NCBI GenBank assembly: GCA_029565675.1
Contig: JAKQNP010000010.1
Coordinates: 1-55,669, forward strand
DNA from: a bacterium
GTDB lineage: Bacteria > Zhuqueibacterota > Zhuqueibacteria > Residuimicrobiales > Oceaniaggregativiventaceae
DNA length: 55,669 bases
Direction of reading: 5' to 3'
The notes under the pieces are model-generated. The model saw only the letters and a program-made list of their open reading frames with translations. It made no database searches and was not told the origin of the DNA. Both the position numbers and the translations under genes were made by a program. This document shows, piece by piece, positions 1 to 9,566 of the stretch; the first letter of the stretch is position 1; every line of letters starts with the position of its first letter.

Positions 1-97
1 CGCTGAATTTTTTTGTGATTCTCATTTCATCCCACAGGGTTTAACTCCGCGGGATAGGGATTGGCAGCCAGAACGCGACGTGGGCAAAGCCCCATCA

Positions 98-235
98 CCG
101 CAGGGCTTGTCCCTGCGGGATGATGATCGAAAACCAGAAAAATGCCACACCATTGCCCATCCCCCCCAAAAAAGGATGGTTTAGGGTCTCGTTTTCTGGC
201 TATCAATCACCGCTCCGCGGGGACAAGCCCCGCGG
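98..235. repeat. Two related GC hairpins
   Basis: Perfect 8-bp arms CCGCAGGG/CCCTGCGG with a 5-nt loop lie at 98-118, and CCGCGGGG/CCCCGCGG with loop ACAAG at 215-235. The same type, a GC arm followed by a CAAG loop, starts both composite repeats near 15.2 kb and 22.25 kb. This is an interspersed palindromic repeat of unknown function. Confidence 0.6.
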
Positions 236-337
236 GGGCGAAAATTGGGCACACCCGCACCCGGCATTGCCAAACACCCTGGAACCAGACGCCGCAAACA
301 AAACAACCCAAGCCGCACAGCCACCCCACAAAATCGA

Positions 338-421
338 GCGGAGCGCGACCCCGCAGGCCGCCGCTCTTGCGGCCGAGGAGGCGCGCGCAGCCGCCCGAGG
401 ATCACGGCTTGCGCCCTGAAA
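338..421. repeat. 84-bp GC-rich dispersed repeat, copy 1
   Basis: By eye this stretch is identical over 84 bp to 7481-7564, and a diverged copy lies at 4073-4157. It contains an internal GC palindrome. All three copies sit in gene-free DNA around the TonB-receptor and FlgD-tailed genes. Confidence 0.75.
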
Positions 422-431
422 GTTCAAAGTC

Positions 432-466
432 AAAGGTAAAAGGTAAAAGGTAAAAGGCAAAAGGTG
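432..466. repeat. Heptamer tandem repeat (AAAGGTA)n
   Basis: Five consecutive 7-bp units read AAAGGTA, AAAGGTA, AAAGGTA, AAAGGCA and AAAGGTG. A shorter run of three units lies near 7675-7695. It is a short tandem repeat that could change length by slippage. Confidence 0.8.
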
Positions 467-526
467 CCAAGCTCCAAATACGAAAAGAGATAGACGGAGG
501 TGAAATAGAGAAAGTGAAAATTTTAA

Positions 527-634
527 GTGCCAAGTGCGAAAGTAAAAAAACCTTTATCGAGCACCATTGTTGGGATTTAATTTGCCGGCAGAGCCGGCGA
601 GATGCATTCCCAGGCATAGCCTGAGAATGAGAAA
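527..634. repeat. 108-bp dispersed repeat, copy 1
   Basis: This copy aligns without gaps to 7807-7914, with three mismatches by eye. It ends in an imperfect hairpin of the form CCCAGGC-AGA-GCCTGGG; that hairpin alone recurs near 3912. It lies just upstream of the TonB-receptor promoter. Confidence 0.75.
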
Positions 635-664
635 AAAACCCTATGAAAAAAAGGCAAAACATTC

Positions 665-693
665 TTGACATTTTACCCCATTATTAGTATATA
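665..693 (+). promoter_or_regulatory. Sigma-70-type promoter for the TonB-type receptor
   Basis: TTGACA at 665-670 and TATATA at 688-693 are separated by exactly 17 bp. The predicted start of transcription is near 700, about 60 nt before the ATG at 761. The match to the bacterial consensus is strong, but activity is inferred. Confidence 0.75.
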
Positions 694-760
694 AATATCG
701 TGCTGTTTTTTTTTCAGTTAAATTAGGTGCTCCAAATCAGAATCCAGGGAGATCTGAGAA

Positions 761-3535
761 ATGGGAAAAAACCGAGCAACCCATGCCACAGTCGTTCTGT
801 TTTGCTCTTGGATGCTGCTCTTTTCCGGCGGTTCTCCTGCCTCTTCAAACATACTCGATGCGGAGCGTGAATCGCCGCGGTCCGCCTTTGCCGCACGATC
901 GACAGCGCCCCGTCTGTCCGAACCGCCTGTAGAGCCGACAACCCTTCGGACGGTTATCGCCCCATCGCTCGAAAACCGGGTGCTTTTCGATTCGACCTTG
1001 ATCGATCATCAGCTGCCCGTCCTGGACCTCAACGCCCTGTTGCTCACCTCGATCGCTGCCCAGGACATGCGCGGGGCCAACAAAGTCGGCGTCGAGTACC
1101 GAATCGACGGGGTCAACATCACCGATTTCTTTGCACCCAGCGGCAGGGGTTCGCAGGGTTATTCGATGATCAAGCGCGAGATCACGGCGCCGAGCAGCCT
1201 CACCGGACGGTTTGAAGACAATTCCATTCTTTCCCCAGGCGGCCGAAACATCGGCATGGTGCAGACCCTCCTCGCGGTCCCGACTGGATTGGTGCAGCAG
1301 GTGCAGGCCATCGCCGGCACAGTCCCGACCGAATACCCTGCGCCGGGCGGGTTGATCGACATCGCCTCCCGCAACGGCGGCAGCAGGCTTTCCGCCCGGA
1401 TCCATGCGCGCTCCAGCCTCGGTGGCCTCAAGCATGCCGGGCCGGACGTGTATGACGCCAAATCCTCCGACGCCCTTGCCGGCCAAAGCGCTGCTGAGGC
1501 CTATCTGAGGTATAAAGCATCAATGATGGCCGGAGACGCAGGGTCACAGGCTGAGGCTGCATATATGACCTGGGAACCCGGCAAATATTCTTACGGCGAA
1601 GAGCCGCGCCTCGACGCCGAGTTCACTCTCGGCGGACCGCTGACCTCCCGGGGCGATTTCTTTTTCTCCGCCTCGCTGCTCAACGATCACGGCCGCTTTC
1701 CCGGCGAGTTCCAGCGCCAAATCGAGGGATCGCTCAAACTCAATTACCGCCTCACTCCTTCCAACCAGCTGACCGCCATGGGTATGCTGCAAGACGGCGG
1801 CAAACTCGGCGGCTGGTACAACCGCTATTACACCTACTCTTACCAGTTTTTCCTCGAAGGCCAGCCGGTCAATCAGAACCTCGCCTATCTGGGCTATCTG
1901 AAACACCGCCATACCTTCGACGCCCGGACGGTGCTGGAAAACACCATCAGCCTGGTCGGCAACCAGCGCACCTATGGTTTTGCCCCTAAAAACGGCAAAC
2001 TTTTATACGACGATTATGGCGACGAATTCCTCATCATCGACTCGGCGGAAAAAGCGGAACACTATTTGATTGATCCAGACCGTATCTTTCATCCGTTCGG
2101 CTCTGGCGGTAGCGGGTTCTTTGAGTTGCCTACTTTCGGAAATCTGGGGCGTTATGGCAAGGCTGCCTATTCCTATGAAAACTACGAGACCCGTTCCCTT
2201 AGCCTTAACACCAACCTGTCCAGCCAGGTCGATCGGCATCATCAGATCAAGACCGGTTTGGAATACACATCCACTTCGATCGACGTTTTGACCCACAACC
2301 TTTCCGCCGGATGGATGCCGGCACCCTTTCAATTCGTCATGAACGACTATACCGTCCATCCCTGGAACCTGGGCGCTTTTGTGCAGGACCGCATCGAATA
2401 TGAGAGTCTGATCGCCACGGTCGGCCTGCGATTCGACGGCTACAGCATGGACACCCGCAGCGTCAAAGATCTGTTCAACCCCGGTCTCTGGGACACCACC
2501 GCATATGGCATGGTGTTTCTGGCGCAGAATCTGGGCGACAAAAACGACCCGCGGTTCTTTTTCAGCCCGCGCCTGGCCGTCTCCCACCCCATCGGCGAGA
2601 ACTCGTCCATGCACTACAGCTGGGGCATCACCACCACCCCGCCGAACAAGGCCTACTGGCTGCAGGATTACGGCGTGTTGGGCAATATCAGTCTGCCGCA
2701 AATCCGGGATGCCGATCCGCAGCCGGAAAAATCCATTGCCTATGAAATCGGCATGAGCGCCGCGCTGACTCGGGAAATCGGCGCTGACCTGACCGCATTC
2801 TATCGCGATAACCGCAACACCCAGGTCCTCACCTACGAGATCTCGGCTTATAAGGGTCAGCCCTTTGCCCGGTCGAATTTTTACCTGAACAGCGGCTATC
2901 GCGACAGCCGCGGACTGGAGCTGACGCTGTGGAAACGCCCTTCCCCGGATCGCGTTTTCGGCATCGTCGATCTCTCCGGCACCCTGAGCGCGGCGTATGC
3001 CATTGACTCGCCAGCCGCCAGCGCCCTGTCGCTGGTGGAGGACGAGCCCTTCCGCACCGATCTGGTCGCCGGCACGGAAGACGAGCTATTCGACCCGGAC
3101 CTGCGATTTATCTTTCCGTTCCTGACCCGCTCCTACCCGGACTGGAATGCCAAGCTCACCCTGTTGTTCGATTTTCCCCTGGATTTCCGCCTGTCGACGG
3201 TCACCACCTACCGCAGCCCCTGGCGCTACAGCAAGACCGTCGGCGTCACCAATACCCGGTACGAGGAAAAACTCGATGGGGACATTTTTTTGCAGACCGA
3301 TATGCGACTGAGCAAAACCTTTGCGATCGGAAAATTCCACGCCGGGTTCTTTTTCGAAGCATACAATGTCTTTGATCGGTTGAATATCCTGGCATATGAG
3401 ACCTATATCTCCAACAAACTGTACGAAACAGACGGCAATCCCTGGGGACCCCTGAACCGGCCGTGCAACAATTTCGGCATCCCCTATGCCGGCATCACGC
3501 GCGAGCTGTATGCGGGATTCGAGGTGTCGTTTTGA
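761..3535 (+). CDS. TonB-dependent receptor-like outer-membrane protein
   Basis: This 924-residue protein has a hydrophobic N-terminal signal segment (about residues 9-28). A plug-like domain follows, with the motif GVEYRIDGVNITDFF near residue 115 and a glycine-rich end near 190-200. The remainder is rich in alternating aromatic and polar strands, as in a 22-strand barrel, and the protein ends in ELYAGFEVSF with a terminal Phe, typical of outer-membrane barrels. Such proteins import or bind ligands using TonB energy. No clear TonB box or carboxypeptidase-like N-terminal domain stands out, so it may be a divergent plug-barrel protein. A purine-rich GGGAGA lies upstream of the ATG, and a good promoter precedes it. 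The ligand is unknown. Confidence 0.8.
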   Translation: MGKNRATHATVVLFCSWMLLFSGGSPASSNILDAERESPRSAFAARSTAPRLSEPPVEPTTLRTVIAPSLENRVLFDSTLIDHQLPVLDLNALLLTSIAAQDMRGANKVGVEYRIDGVNITDFFAPSGRGSQGYSMIKREITAPSSLTGRFEDNSILSPGGRNIGMVQTLLAVPTGLVQQVQAIAGTVPTEYPAPGGLIDIASRNGGSRLSARIHARSSLGGLKHAGPDVYDAKSSDALAGQSAAEAYLRYKASMMAGDAGSQAEAAYMTWEPGKYSYGEEPRLDAEFTLGGPLTSRGDFFFSASLLNDHGRFPGEFQRQIEGSLKLNYRLTPSNQLTAMGMLQDGGKLGGWYNRYYTYSYQFFLEGQPVNQNLAYLGYLKHRHTFDARTVLENTISLVGNQRTYGFAPKNGKLLYDDYGDEFLIIDSAEKAEHYLIDPDRIFHPFGSGGSGFFELPTFGNLGRYGKAAYSYENYETRSLSLNTNLSSQVDRHHQIKTGLEYTSTSIDVLTHNLSAGWMPAPFQFVMNDYTVHPWNLGAFVQDRIEYESLIATVGLRFDGYSMDTRSVKDLFNPGLWDTTAYGMVFLAQNLGDKNDPRFFFSPRLAVSHPIGENSSMHYSWGITTTPPNKAYWLQDYGVLGNISLPQIRDADPQPEKSIAYEIGMSAALTREIGADLTAFYRDNRNTQVLTYEISAYKGQPFARSNFYLNSGYRDSRGLELTLWKRPSPDRVFGIVDLSGTLSAAYAIDSPAASALSLVEDEPFRTDLVAGTEDELFDPDLRFIFPFLTRSYPDWNAKLTLLFDFPLDFRLSTVTTYRSPWRYSKTVGVTNTRYEEKLDGDIFLQTDMRLSKTFAIGKFHAGFFFEAYNVFDRLNILAYETYISNKLYETDGNPWGPLNRPCNNFGIPYAGITRELYAGFEVSF

Positions 3536-4440
3536 GATGCAGACGAACGGCGAGGTGAAAGATGGAGCCGAATGCGAATTGAACAATCCTTTTGTAAAAT
3601 TTTTTAATCTGGTTCCGCTCCGGCCCTGTCCCGATGTTTTCTATCGGGGCTCTGCCCCGCTTGGGAGTGTTGTCGCGAAATCTGTTGAAAGGAAACAGCC
3701 GAGCCCGTCGTATTTCAAAAAGAATTCGACTCAACATAACGACATCATATTTAAATAAGCTAATAAGGTTAGAGTCTTGGGGGCGCCTGTTTGCTACTAA
3801 GGTCTTGAGAGCAAAAATAAGGTTTTGAACGGTGCGGAATGATACAATAGGCCAAAGAACCCGTCTTCAACGACAGAGATAAATTGGGGCAGAGACTCCA
3901 AAATGGATCCCCAGGCAGAGCCTGGGAACCAGATTGAAAAACGTTTTCACACAGTTCTTAAGCCCGTGGCTATATGTGTCGAGCGCAAATCTCCTGACGG
4001 GAATCGATCAGCCCCTAAATCGTCTGATCCGTTTTATCTATCAAACCCGCACATTCCGCCCCCAAACAGAATGCGGAGCGCGACCCCGCAGGCCGCTGTT
4101 TTTGTGGCCAAGGAAGCTCGCGAAGCCGACGGAGGCTCACGGATTGCGCACGCGAAATTCAGAAACGTTTTATCAGAGAGGTATTTTGCTCAACACAAAC
4201 ATTGACAGATTGTCCAGGAGCAAGACGTAACCGGAGGCGAACCAAATAATCATAATCGAGTTATTTGTCAAGATTTGCCGCCTCCATACCATCTGCGGAG
4301 CCCCGATAAAAATCATCATGATGAGCCGCCGAAGGCGAACCAGCGTACAAATGTGACGAGCGCGGAATGACAAAAATAAAAACCAACTGGCAAAGTATGG
4401 CGCCCCTGTCCAACCTGTATTCCTGGAAAGGTAAAATAGC
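3536..4440. other. Gene-free 905-bp region
   Basis: No convincing gene is visible between the receptor and the next secreted-protein gene. The region holds a CCCGAT/ATCGGG hairpin near 3631-3649, a CCCAGGC/GCCTGGG hairpin near 3912, and the diverged third copy of the 84-bp GC-rich repeat (about 4073-4157). A promoter for the downstream gene probably lies in the last 200 bp, but I could not pick one out. Confidence 0.5.
4073..4157. repeat. 84-bp GC-rich dispersed repeat, diverged copy 2
   Basis: The first 24 bases match the copies at 338 and 7481 exactly; the rest carries scattered substitutions but keeps the same order of blocks. It is an older copy of the same dispersed element. Confidence 0.6.
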
Positions 4441-6960
4441 ATGAAGAGCAGAATGGCCTTTCATCTCGTGCTTGTCCTGTTGTCTGCAACGGGTTCTGCT
4501 TTCGCCACTAAATATCCGGGTACCGGTGTCATCTCCTGCGGCGACTTTTGGACGAGCGTAACACCGACCGGTTTTGCCGGGATGACGACCACGAATACCG
4601 GCTGGAATCACCAGCGTCTTATCCGCACCGGCAACAACACTTTTTTTAGTCCGGGCGCCATGTATCCGGCCGGTGAAGAGATGCATCTGTATTGGGGCAG
4701 CTATGTGTGCATGTATGAAGCCAGTACCCGGGTGATCAATCTCACCGATACGGAACTTTCTGACGCGGATAAGCATTACATGCCCGTATTTTATCATAAT
4801 AATCTGGCTGCTTCAGCGCCCTCCAGCAACGGCGGCGAAATCGGTGTTGCTCCCTGGGTCGACGACAATCGCGATATGCAACTGTACACGGCATCCTGGC
4901 CGACCAACAACGGTCTCAAGTGCCGACTGCAGGTTCGAGGTTATACCCTCAATACCGCCAATCTGAACAATCAATTGATCTACGAACTGCAGGTGACCAA
5001 TACCGGCAACGCCGATTTCAATTGCGACGGTTTTATCGATATGCCGAATCACCGCATCGACGGTCTGACCCTGGAATGTCAGAACGGCGGCGGGGTCGGC
5101 GGGGTGTTCAGCAACACCAACAACGGCGGCCGCTCCTACTCTGGCGGTTGGGTGGAATCGCGCCTCTGCGGTTACGACGCCACCCCGGATGCCGAGGGCA
5201 ATCCCTGGGCGATCGGTTTCACCTTTCACACCAATATCAAGCCCGACACACTGACAACGGATCCGCTCACCCATGCCAATGCCTGGTTCGACGGCGAACG
5301 GAGCATCGGTTTCCGCAAAGCCTGGATGATTCCGTGGGATATTTTTGACGGCAACGTGTTTCTTGCCGTCAAACGCGGAACTATCGAAGACGGTCCAGCG
5401 GCGGCCGACAAAAAAACTCTGTATGACACCCATGCGATCGGCCAGGGCCCGCAGCGCGGCTGGTACTCGACCTATGTACACGGCGTTAAGGGCATTTCCG
5501 GCGGACAAAAGACCTTTCTGCAGAGCATGGGTGTTTTCTGCCAGGACGGTGGACGGACCCGGACCGCCGAACCTTTCGAGGCGATGCACCCGGATCCGAA
5601 CCACTTTTCCGTCTCGGATACCACCCGGTACACGGTTGGCGATCCGCTGAGTTGGGTCGATGTGGTCAAACCGGAAGCCGAGCGCGGCCGTCTGAACGGT
5701 GCGGTGAATTATCGCGGAGACTGGCTGCAAAACTGGGAACGCAATTTCCCGCAAACTCCCGAGCCCAAGATTCCCGCTGCAGATGAATGGCTGGCAGGCG
5801 GGACCTCGCGGGAATATTACGATTTTGACACCGAATACTTGTCTTGTGTCGGTCCTTTCGCCCTTGAAGTCGGCGAAACCATCACCTTTGTCTGGACACA
5901 ATTTGCCGGCCATCGCCTGCAAGGTGCCCGCCAGGCGGTGAAAACCGCGCGCGAGGCCTATGCGAACAACTTTGAGCTGCCAAAACCGCCGCCTATGCCG
6001 GATATGAAAATTTCCTCCTATTGGACTGCCGATAACAAAATGAAAATCCGCCTTGTGTGGGATGACCGGGCCGAAACGGCGGCCGACTTTGGCGGTTACA
6101 AGATCTACCGGGTCACTGTTTATTTGTTGGTCGATTATTCCCAGCTCGGCATCCGCTTCATGGACGCGCAGCATCTGCAGGGACCGGAAGCCATCGGCAT
6201 GACCGATGATCAGCTGGTCGCTGCCTATGCGGCACCCAATAACCCGAACAGCAACGTTGATCCGAGGCGGGTCAGGAAACGAAACGGCTCTCCTGCCGGT
6301 CCGTGGAAACTGCAGGCCTATATCGCCAAGGATCAACTGGGGAGCTATGCCAACACCAGCGAGGATGCCGGCACCTATGCGTATGAATGGTGCGACACGT
6401 CGGAAGAAGTCAATATTGGCTATAGCTACTATTATTATGTGGCGGCCTTTGACGACGAATCGGGGACCCTGGGGGGTGTCGCCTACGATCATCTGGAAAG
6501 CGGCAAGGACAACTGGAACGGGCGCTCGGGCGAATGGCAGGGGTATTATCATTTTGCTCCGGGCAGCACCGATTGGCCGACCTATAGCCTGCCCGGCCAG
6601 AAGGATCTCGGCGCACCGTTTTACAACCAGCTGCCCCGCGAACCTTCTACCCTTCCCCAGCCACAGAACGAAAATAAAATCAGAGTTAAACCGAATCCAT
6701 ACAAGGTACAGGCAAGACATGATATGGATTTTGAACACCGGGTCTGTTTTTACAATCTGGTCACCGACCTGCGCATCACCATCCTGGACCTGTCCGGCCA
6801 GATCGTTCAAGTGATCGGACACGAAGGATCCTACTATAACCGTTCGGTGTTTTGGGATCTGTGCAACGGGGCAGGCAAAGAGGTGGCCAGCGGCATGTAT
6901 ATCTGGATCGCCGAATACGAAGGCGGGAGTCAGCAGGGGTATGTGGCGATTCTGCGCTGA
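4441..6960 (+). CDS. Secreted protein with FlgD-like C-terminal sorting domain
   Basis: This 839-residue protein has a clear Sec signal peptide (residues 1-22, with an Ala-Phe-Ala cleavage context). A long body rich in Trp, Tyr, Gly and Asn follows, then a fibronectin-like stretch around residues 520-680. The C-terminal 85 residues contain PNPYKV, LRITILDLSGQIVQ and ASGMYIWI, the pattern of the FlgD-Ig or Por-type C-terminal domains used for export and surface anchoring in FCB-group bacteria. AAGG nine bases before the ATG could serve as ribosome binding site. I do not recognise the central region and assign no enzymatic role. It is likely exported and attached at the outer surface, and is co-oriented with the TonB-type receptor. 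Confidence 0.75.
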   Translation: MKSRMAFHLVLVLLSATGSAFATKYPGTGVISCGDFWTSVTPTGFAGMTTTNTGWNHQRLIRTGNNTFFSPGAMYPAGEEMHLYWGSYVCMYEASTRVINLTDTELSDADKHYMPVFYHNNLAASAPSSNGGEIGVAPWVDDNRDMQLYTASWPTNNGLKCRLQVRGYTLNTANLNNQLIYELQVTNTGNADFNCDGFIDMPNHRIDGLTLECQNGGGVGGVFSNTNNGGRSYSGGWVESRLCGYDATPDAEGNPWAIGFTFHTNIKPDTLTTDPLTHANAWFDGERSIGFRKAWMIPWDIFDGNVFLAVKRGTIEDGPAAADKKTLYDTHAIGQGPQRGWYSTYVHGVKGISGGQKTFLQSMGVFCQDGGRTRTAEPFEAMHPDPNHFSVSDTTRYTVGDPLSWVDVVKPEAERGRLNGAVNYRGDWLQNWERNFPQTPEPKIPAADEWLAGGTSREYYDFDTEYLSCVGPFALEVGETITFVWTQFAGHRLQGARQAVKTAREAYANNFELPKPPPMPDMKISSYWTADNKMKIRLVWDDRAETAADFGGYKIYRVTVYLLVDYSQLGIRFMDAQHLQGPEAIGMTDDQLVAAYAAPNNPNSNVDPRRVRKRNGSPAGPWKLQAYIAKDQLGSYANTSEDAGTYAYEWCDTSEEVNIGYSYYYYVAAFDDESGTLGGVAYDHLESGKDNWNGRSGEWQGYYHFAPGSTDWPTYSLPGQKDLGAPFYNQLPREPSTLPQPQNENKIRVKPNPYKVQARHDMDFEHRVCFYNLVTDLRITILDLSGQIVQVIGHEGSYYNRSVFWDLCNGAGKEVASGMYIWIAEYEGGSQQGYVAILR

Positions 6961-7233
6961 GATTTTTGGGGGGATGGATTAAAAAAGGATTCTCGCGTTG
7001 GTTCGCCAAAAGACCGAATTCCTTCAGGCACCGCAGCGGATCATCATCCTGCGTTCCATCCTTGAAAGGACGGGGTGAATCGGGTTGCAGCCATTTGCTA
7101 TAAATATTCCATCCCTGACGGGATGGAACAACCGGTCAGGGAAATCAATCGCTCGGAATGGCAGCAATAGACTCTGTAATGGCATACCTTTCATCCCGAG
7201 TCTGCTGGTTCTGTCTCGTTCGCCGGTTTTTTT

Positions 7234-7299
7234 GTCCCGTCAGGGACAACATATTTATAGCATCGAAACAGACAAACCCTCCGAGTCCCTTTAGGGACG
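7234..7299. repeat. Paired GTCCC/GGGAC hairpin repeat, copy 1
   Basis: Two perfect palindromes, GTCCC-GTCA-GGGAC (7234-7247) and GTCCC-TTTA-GGGAC (7285-7298), flank an AT-rich spacer containing ATATTTATAGCA. The same arrangement occurs at 15754-15821 and 22446-22513. Confidence 0.75.
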
Positions 7300-7480
7300 A
7301 AATAGGTATCTTGGGATTATCGCCAACGGGATTGGTTAGAGCATATACCGGAGCGTTGTCACATGGTGAACGGAAATCGCATCCTCAGGGCTCCCATCTT
7401 CCGGCGGGAATCGGTCAAACCACTCACATCTCCTGGCCTGATTTATCCACAAAACCCGCACTTTCCCTCCCCCGAATCCT

Positions 7481-7564
7481 GCGGAGCGCGACCCCGCAGG
7501 CCGCCGCTCTTGCGGCCGAGGAGGCGCGCGCAGCCGCCCGAGGATCACGGCTTGCGCCCTGAAA
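7481..7564. repeat. 84-bp GC-rich dispersed repeat, copy 3
   Basis: This stretch is identical by eye to 338-421. Together with the heptamers and the 108-bp repeat that follow, it mirrors the block upstream of the TonB-receptor gene in the same orientation. Confidence 0.75.
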
Positions 7565-7806
7565 ATTCAGAGATCTTTTATCAACAGGTTAACTGGAAAC
7601 ACGAACAACAATAAATCAGTTATGCGCAAGCCGTAGCCGAGGGCGAACTAAAAAGAGTAGCAAGTTCAAAGTCAAAGGTAAAAGGTAAAAGGTGTGAAGT
7701 TACAAATGCGAAAAGAGAGAGCCCGAGGCGAACAAGGAAAGAGAGTGCCAAAATCAAAGTGGGAAAGAGGGGCCAAAGGTAAAAGGAAAAAGGAAAAAGG
7801 AAAAAA

Positions 7807-7914
7807 GTGCCAAGTGCGAAAGTAAAAAAACCTTTATCGAGCACCATTGTTGGGATTTAATTTGCCGGCAGAGGCGGCGAGATGCATTCCCAGGCAGAGC
7901 CTGGGAATGAGAAA
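7807..7914. repeat. 108-bp dispersed repeat, copy 2
   Basis: It aligns without gaps to 527-634 with three mismatches by eye. It lies immediately downstream of the minus-strand radical SAM gene, and its terminal hairpin could help end that transcript. Confidence 0.75.
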
Positions 7915-7923
7915 TACCCGCTT

Positions 7924-9390
7924 TTATAGTCCCTTGCCGATTATAACCGTCCCGCCCGACAGCGTTTTGACCTCCTTCAGCGCGTCCATCACGCGCTGAA
8001 ACAACGAGCTAGAAAAATGCGGCAGCGGAATGCGCCGCTGGCCGTGCGCCGCATAGAGCCTACCCTCCTGCAGCAGGGTGTGCAACAACTCGGCGCCCAG
8101 AGCATTGCGGCCTCCGGATTCGGCGGCCACCTGCAGCGCCTCTTCAAGGGTCAGCAATTCCTCCGGCAGTTTCAATCCCTTGAGAAAATTGATCATCCGG
8201 GTGATGATGAACAGGGTATAGAGATCGTCCCGCCGCACCGCCTCGGTTTCGATGGCCATGGCGCTGGAGCGGGCCCGGGTATACTGTTCGGGAGTAAAAG
8301 CCGGAAAATCGGCTGCCAGGGGCATACCAGGGGTGAGATAGAACACGGAAGCGCCGAGCAGGACCGGCAGTGCGGCGTTGAAAGCCAAAGTGCGGATCTG
8401 CGAATCGAGCGATTCCTGCGGCAGTCCGAGTATCTGATAGGAAATAATGCGGAATCCGATTTGCACAGCCGCATCGATCACCTGAGCGTATTCCGCCAGG
8501 GTATGCGGCCGGCCCAGACTTTTTCGCACCCGATCGTCCATGCTGACCAGCGCCAGGTTGAGCTGGCGAAATCCGGCCCGCCACATCGCCTGCAGCAGCT
8601 CACCATCCAGATCGCGATAGGACATACCGTTCATGGCCAGGAACTCGATTTCGCCCACCGGAAAGCGTTCGACCAGCATCTCACACAATTCGAGCATGCG
8701 CCGGCGGTCAAAGCTCAGATTGTCGTCCTCGAAATCGAACAGCCGATAGCCCTGCGCGTTGCGCTGCTCGATCTCGGCAACAACCGATTCGACGGTGCGC
8801 GGCCGGTAGCGGTCGCCGAACACACAGTGCACCGCACAAAAGGCGCAGCGATAGGGACAGCCGCGCGAGCTGAGCACAAAGCAGAGAGGCCGGCCATCGA
8901 CCGCATAACGGTCGCGCGCCAGGTCGGAAAAATCGGGCATCGGCAGGTCATCGATAAGGTAATTTGCCTGCTCCGGATTATAGACCAGCTGACCGTCACG
9001 CCGCCACACCAGGTTCGGCACCTCGCTCCACGCTTTACCGGCCAGTTCAGCGCGCAGCCAATCGACCAGGGGCCGCTCGCCTTCCCCTCGCACCACCGCA
9101 TCGATGACCCGCGACTGCAGCAGATGCTCCGGCGTTGCCGTCGCATGAAATCCTCCGGCGATGACCGGCATCGGCCAGAGGCGCTTGATCGCCTCGGCAC
9201 AGTCGATTACCTGGCGCCAGTAAGGTGTAAACATGGCCGAGATGCCCACCCAGTCGGGTTTTTCTGCCGCCACCTTTTTGGCGATATCTTCGGGATCGCT
9301 GCCATAACGCGAATAGCGGTGAAAAGCGGAAAAAGGACTCTCGTCCACCTCGGCATAATAGTCGGCCAGATAGCGCAATTCGCGCGGCAA
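7924..9390 (-). CDS. B12-binding-domain radical SAM protein (main fragment)
   Basis: This reading frame encodes the body of a cobalamin-binding radical SAM enzyme. Numbered from a TTG at 9390, residues 1-100 form a B12-binding-like Rossmann region (KPDWVGISAMF, MPVIAGGFHAT). The iron-sulfur motif CxxxCxxC follows, at Cys178, Cys182 and Cys185, then a radical SAM barrel with DFEDDNLSFDR. Such enzymes cleave S-adenosylmethionine to start radical methylations or rearrangements; the substrate here is unknown. The TTG is unlikely to be the native start, because the missing N-terminus lies in another frame at 9429-9566 (see next entry). The gene stands alone, with a frame-restoring start only if one base were added. 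Confidence 0.8.
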   Translation of the reverse strand: MPRELRYLADYYAEVDESPFSAFHRYSRYGSDPEDIAKKVAAEKPDWVGISAMFTPYWRQVIDCAEAIKRLWPMPVIAGGFHATATPEHLLQSRVIDAVVRGEGERPLVDWLRAELAGKAWSEVPNLVWRRDGQLVYNPEQANYLIDDLPMPDFSDLARDRYAVDGRPLCFVLSSRGCPYRCAFCAVHCVFGDRYRPRTVESVVAEIEQRNAQGYRLFDFEDDNLSFDRRRMLELCEMLVERFPVGEIEFLAMNGMSYRDLDGELLQAMWRAGFRQLNLALVSMDDRVRKSLGRPHTLAEYAQVIDAAVQIGFRIISYQILGLPQESLDSQIRTLAFNAALPVLLGASVFYLTPGMPLAADFPAFTPEQYTRARSSAMAIETEAVRRDDLYTLFIITRMINFLKGLKLPEELLTLEEALQVAAESGGRNALGAELLHTLLQEGRLYAAHGQRRIPLPHFSSSLFQRVMDALKEVKTLSGGTVIIGKGL

Positions 9391-9428
9391 GGCTACGGTG
9401 CGTTTGCCGGCAGCAGCATGAAAATCGA

Positions 9429-9566
9429 TTATTTAACCTCGACCTCCGGGAGCCATTTGCGCACCGCCGCCTTGAGATAGGCCAATCCGAGCGGCTGCAG
9501 CCGAATCGGAGTGTCGTAAAAATCCTCCACCGGAGGCTGCAGCAACAACAGCTTTTTGCGCTTCAT
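9429..9566 (-). pseudogene. Frameshifted N-terminal piece of the radical SAM gene
   Basis: An ATG at 9566, preceded by GGGAGAG, opens a 45-codon frame reading MKRKKLLLLQPPVEDFYDT, a classic start of B12-binding radical SAM proteins, then QPLGLAYLKAAV. It stops at 9429-9431. The main frame continues as IIDFHAAAGK immediately after. Adding one A to the AAA run (complement of 9432-9434) would join both frames into a protein of about 547 residues. This is either a real one-base deletion or a sequencing or assembly error. Confidence 0.8.

Larger units (their letters stand above)
1..664. other. Gene-free stretch with structured repeats
   Basis: I see no credible gene here; the short open frames are low-complexity. 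The region holds two GC-rich hairpins (98-118 and 215-235) of a family with a CAAG or CTTG core, a GC-rich 84-bp dispersed repeat (338-421), a run of five heptamers of the type AAAGGTA (432-466), and a 108-bp dispersed repeat (527-634). The last three recur in the same order around 7.5-7.9 kb. Confidence 0.6.
6961..7923. other. Gene-free 960-bp repeat-rich region
   Basis: No gene is supported. The region carries a paired GTCCC/GGGAC hairpin repeat (7234-7299), related hairpins near 7110-7140, an exact 84-bp repeat copy (7481-7564), AAAGGTA heptamers, and a second copy of the 108-bp repeat (7807-7914) that runs up to the stop of the radical SAM gene. Confidence 0.6.
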
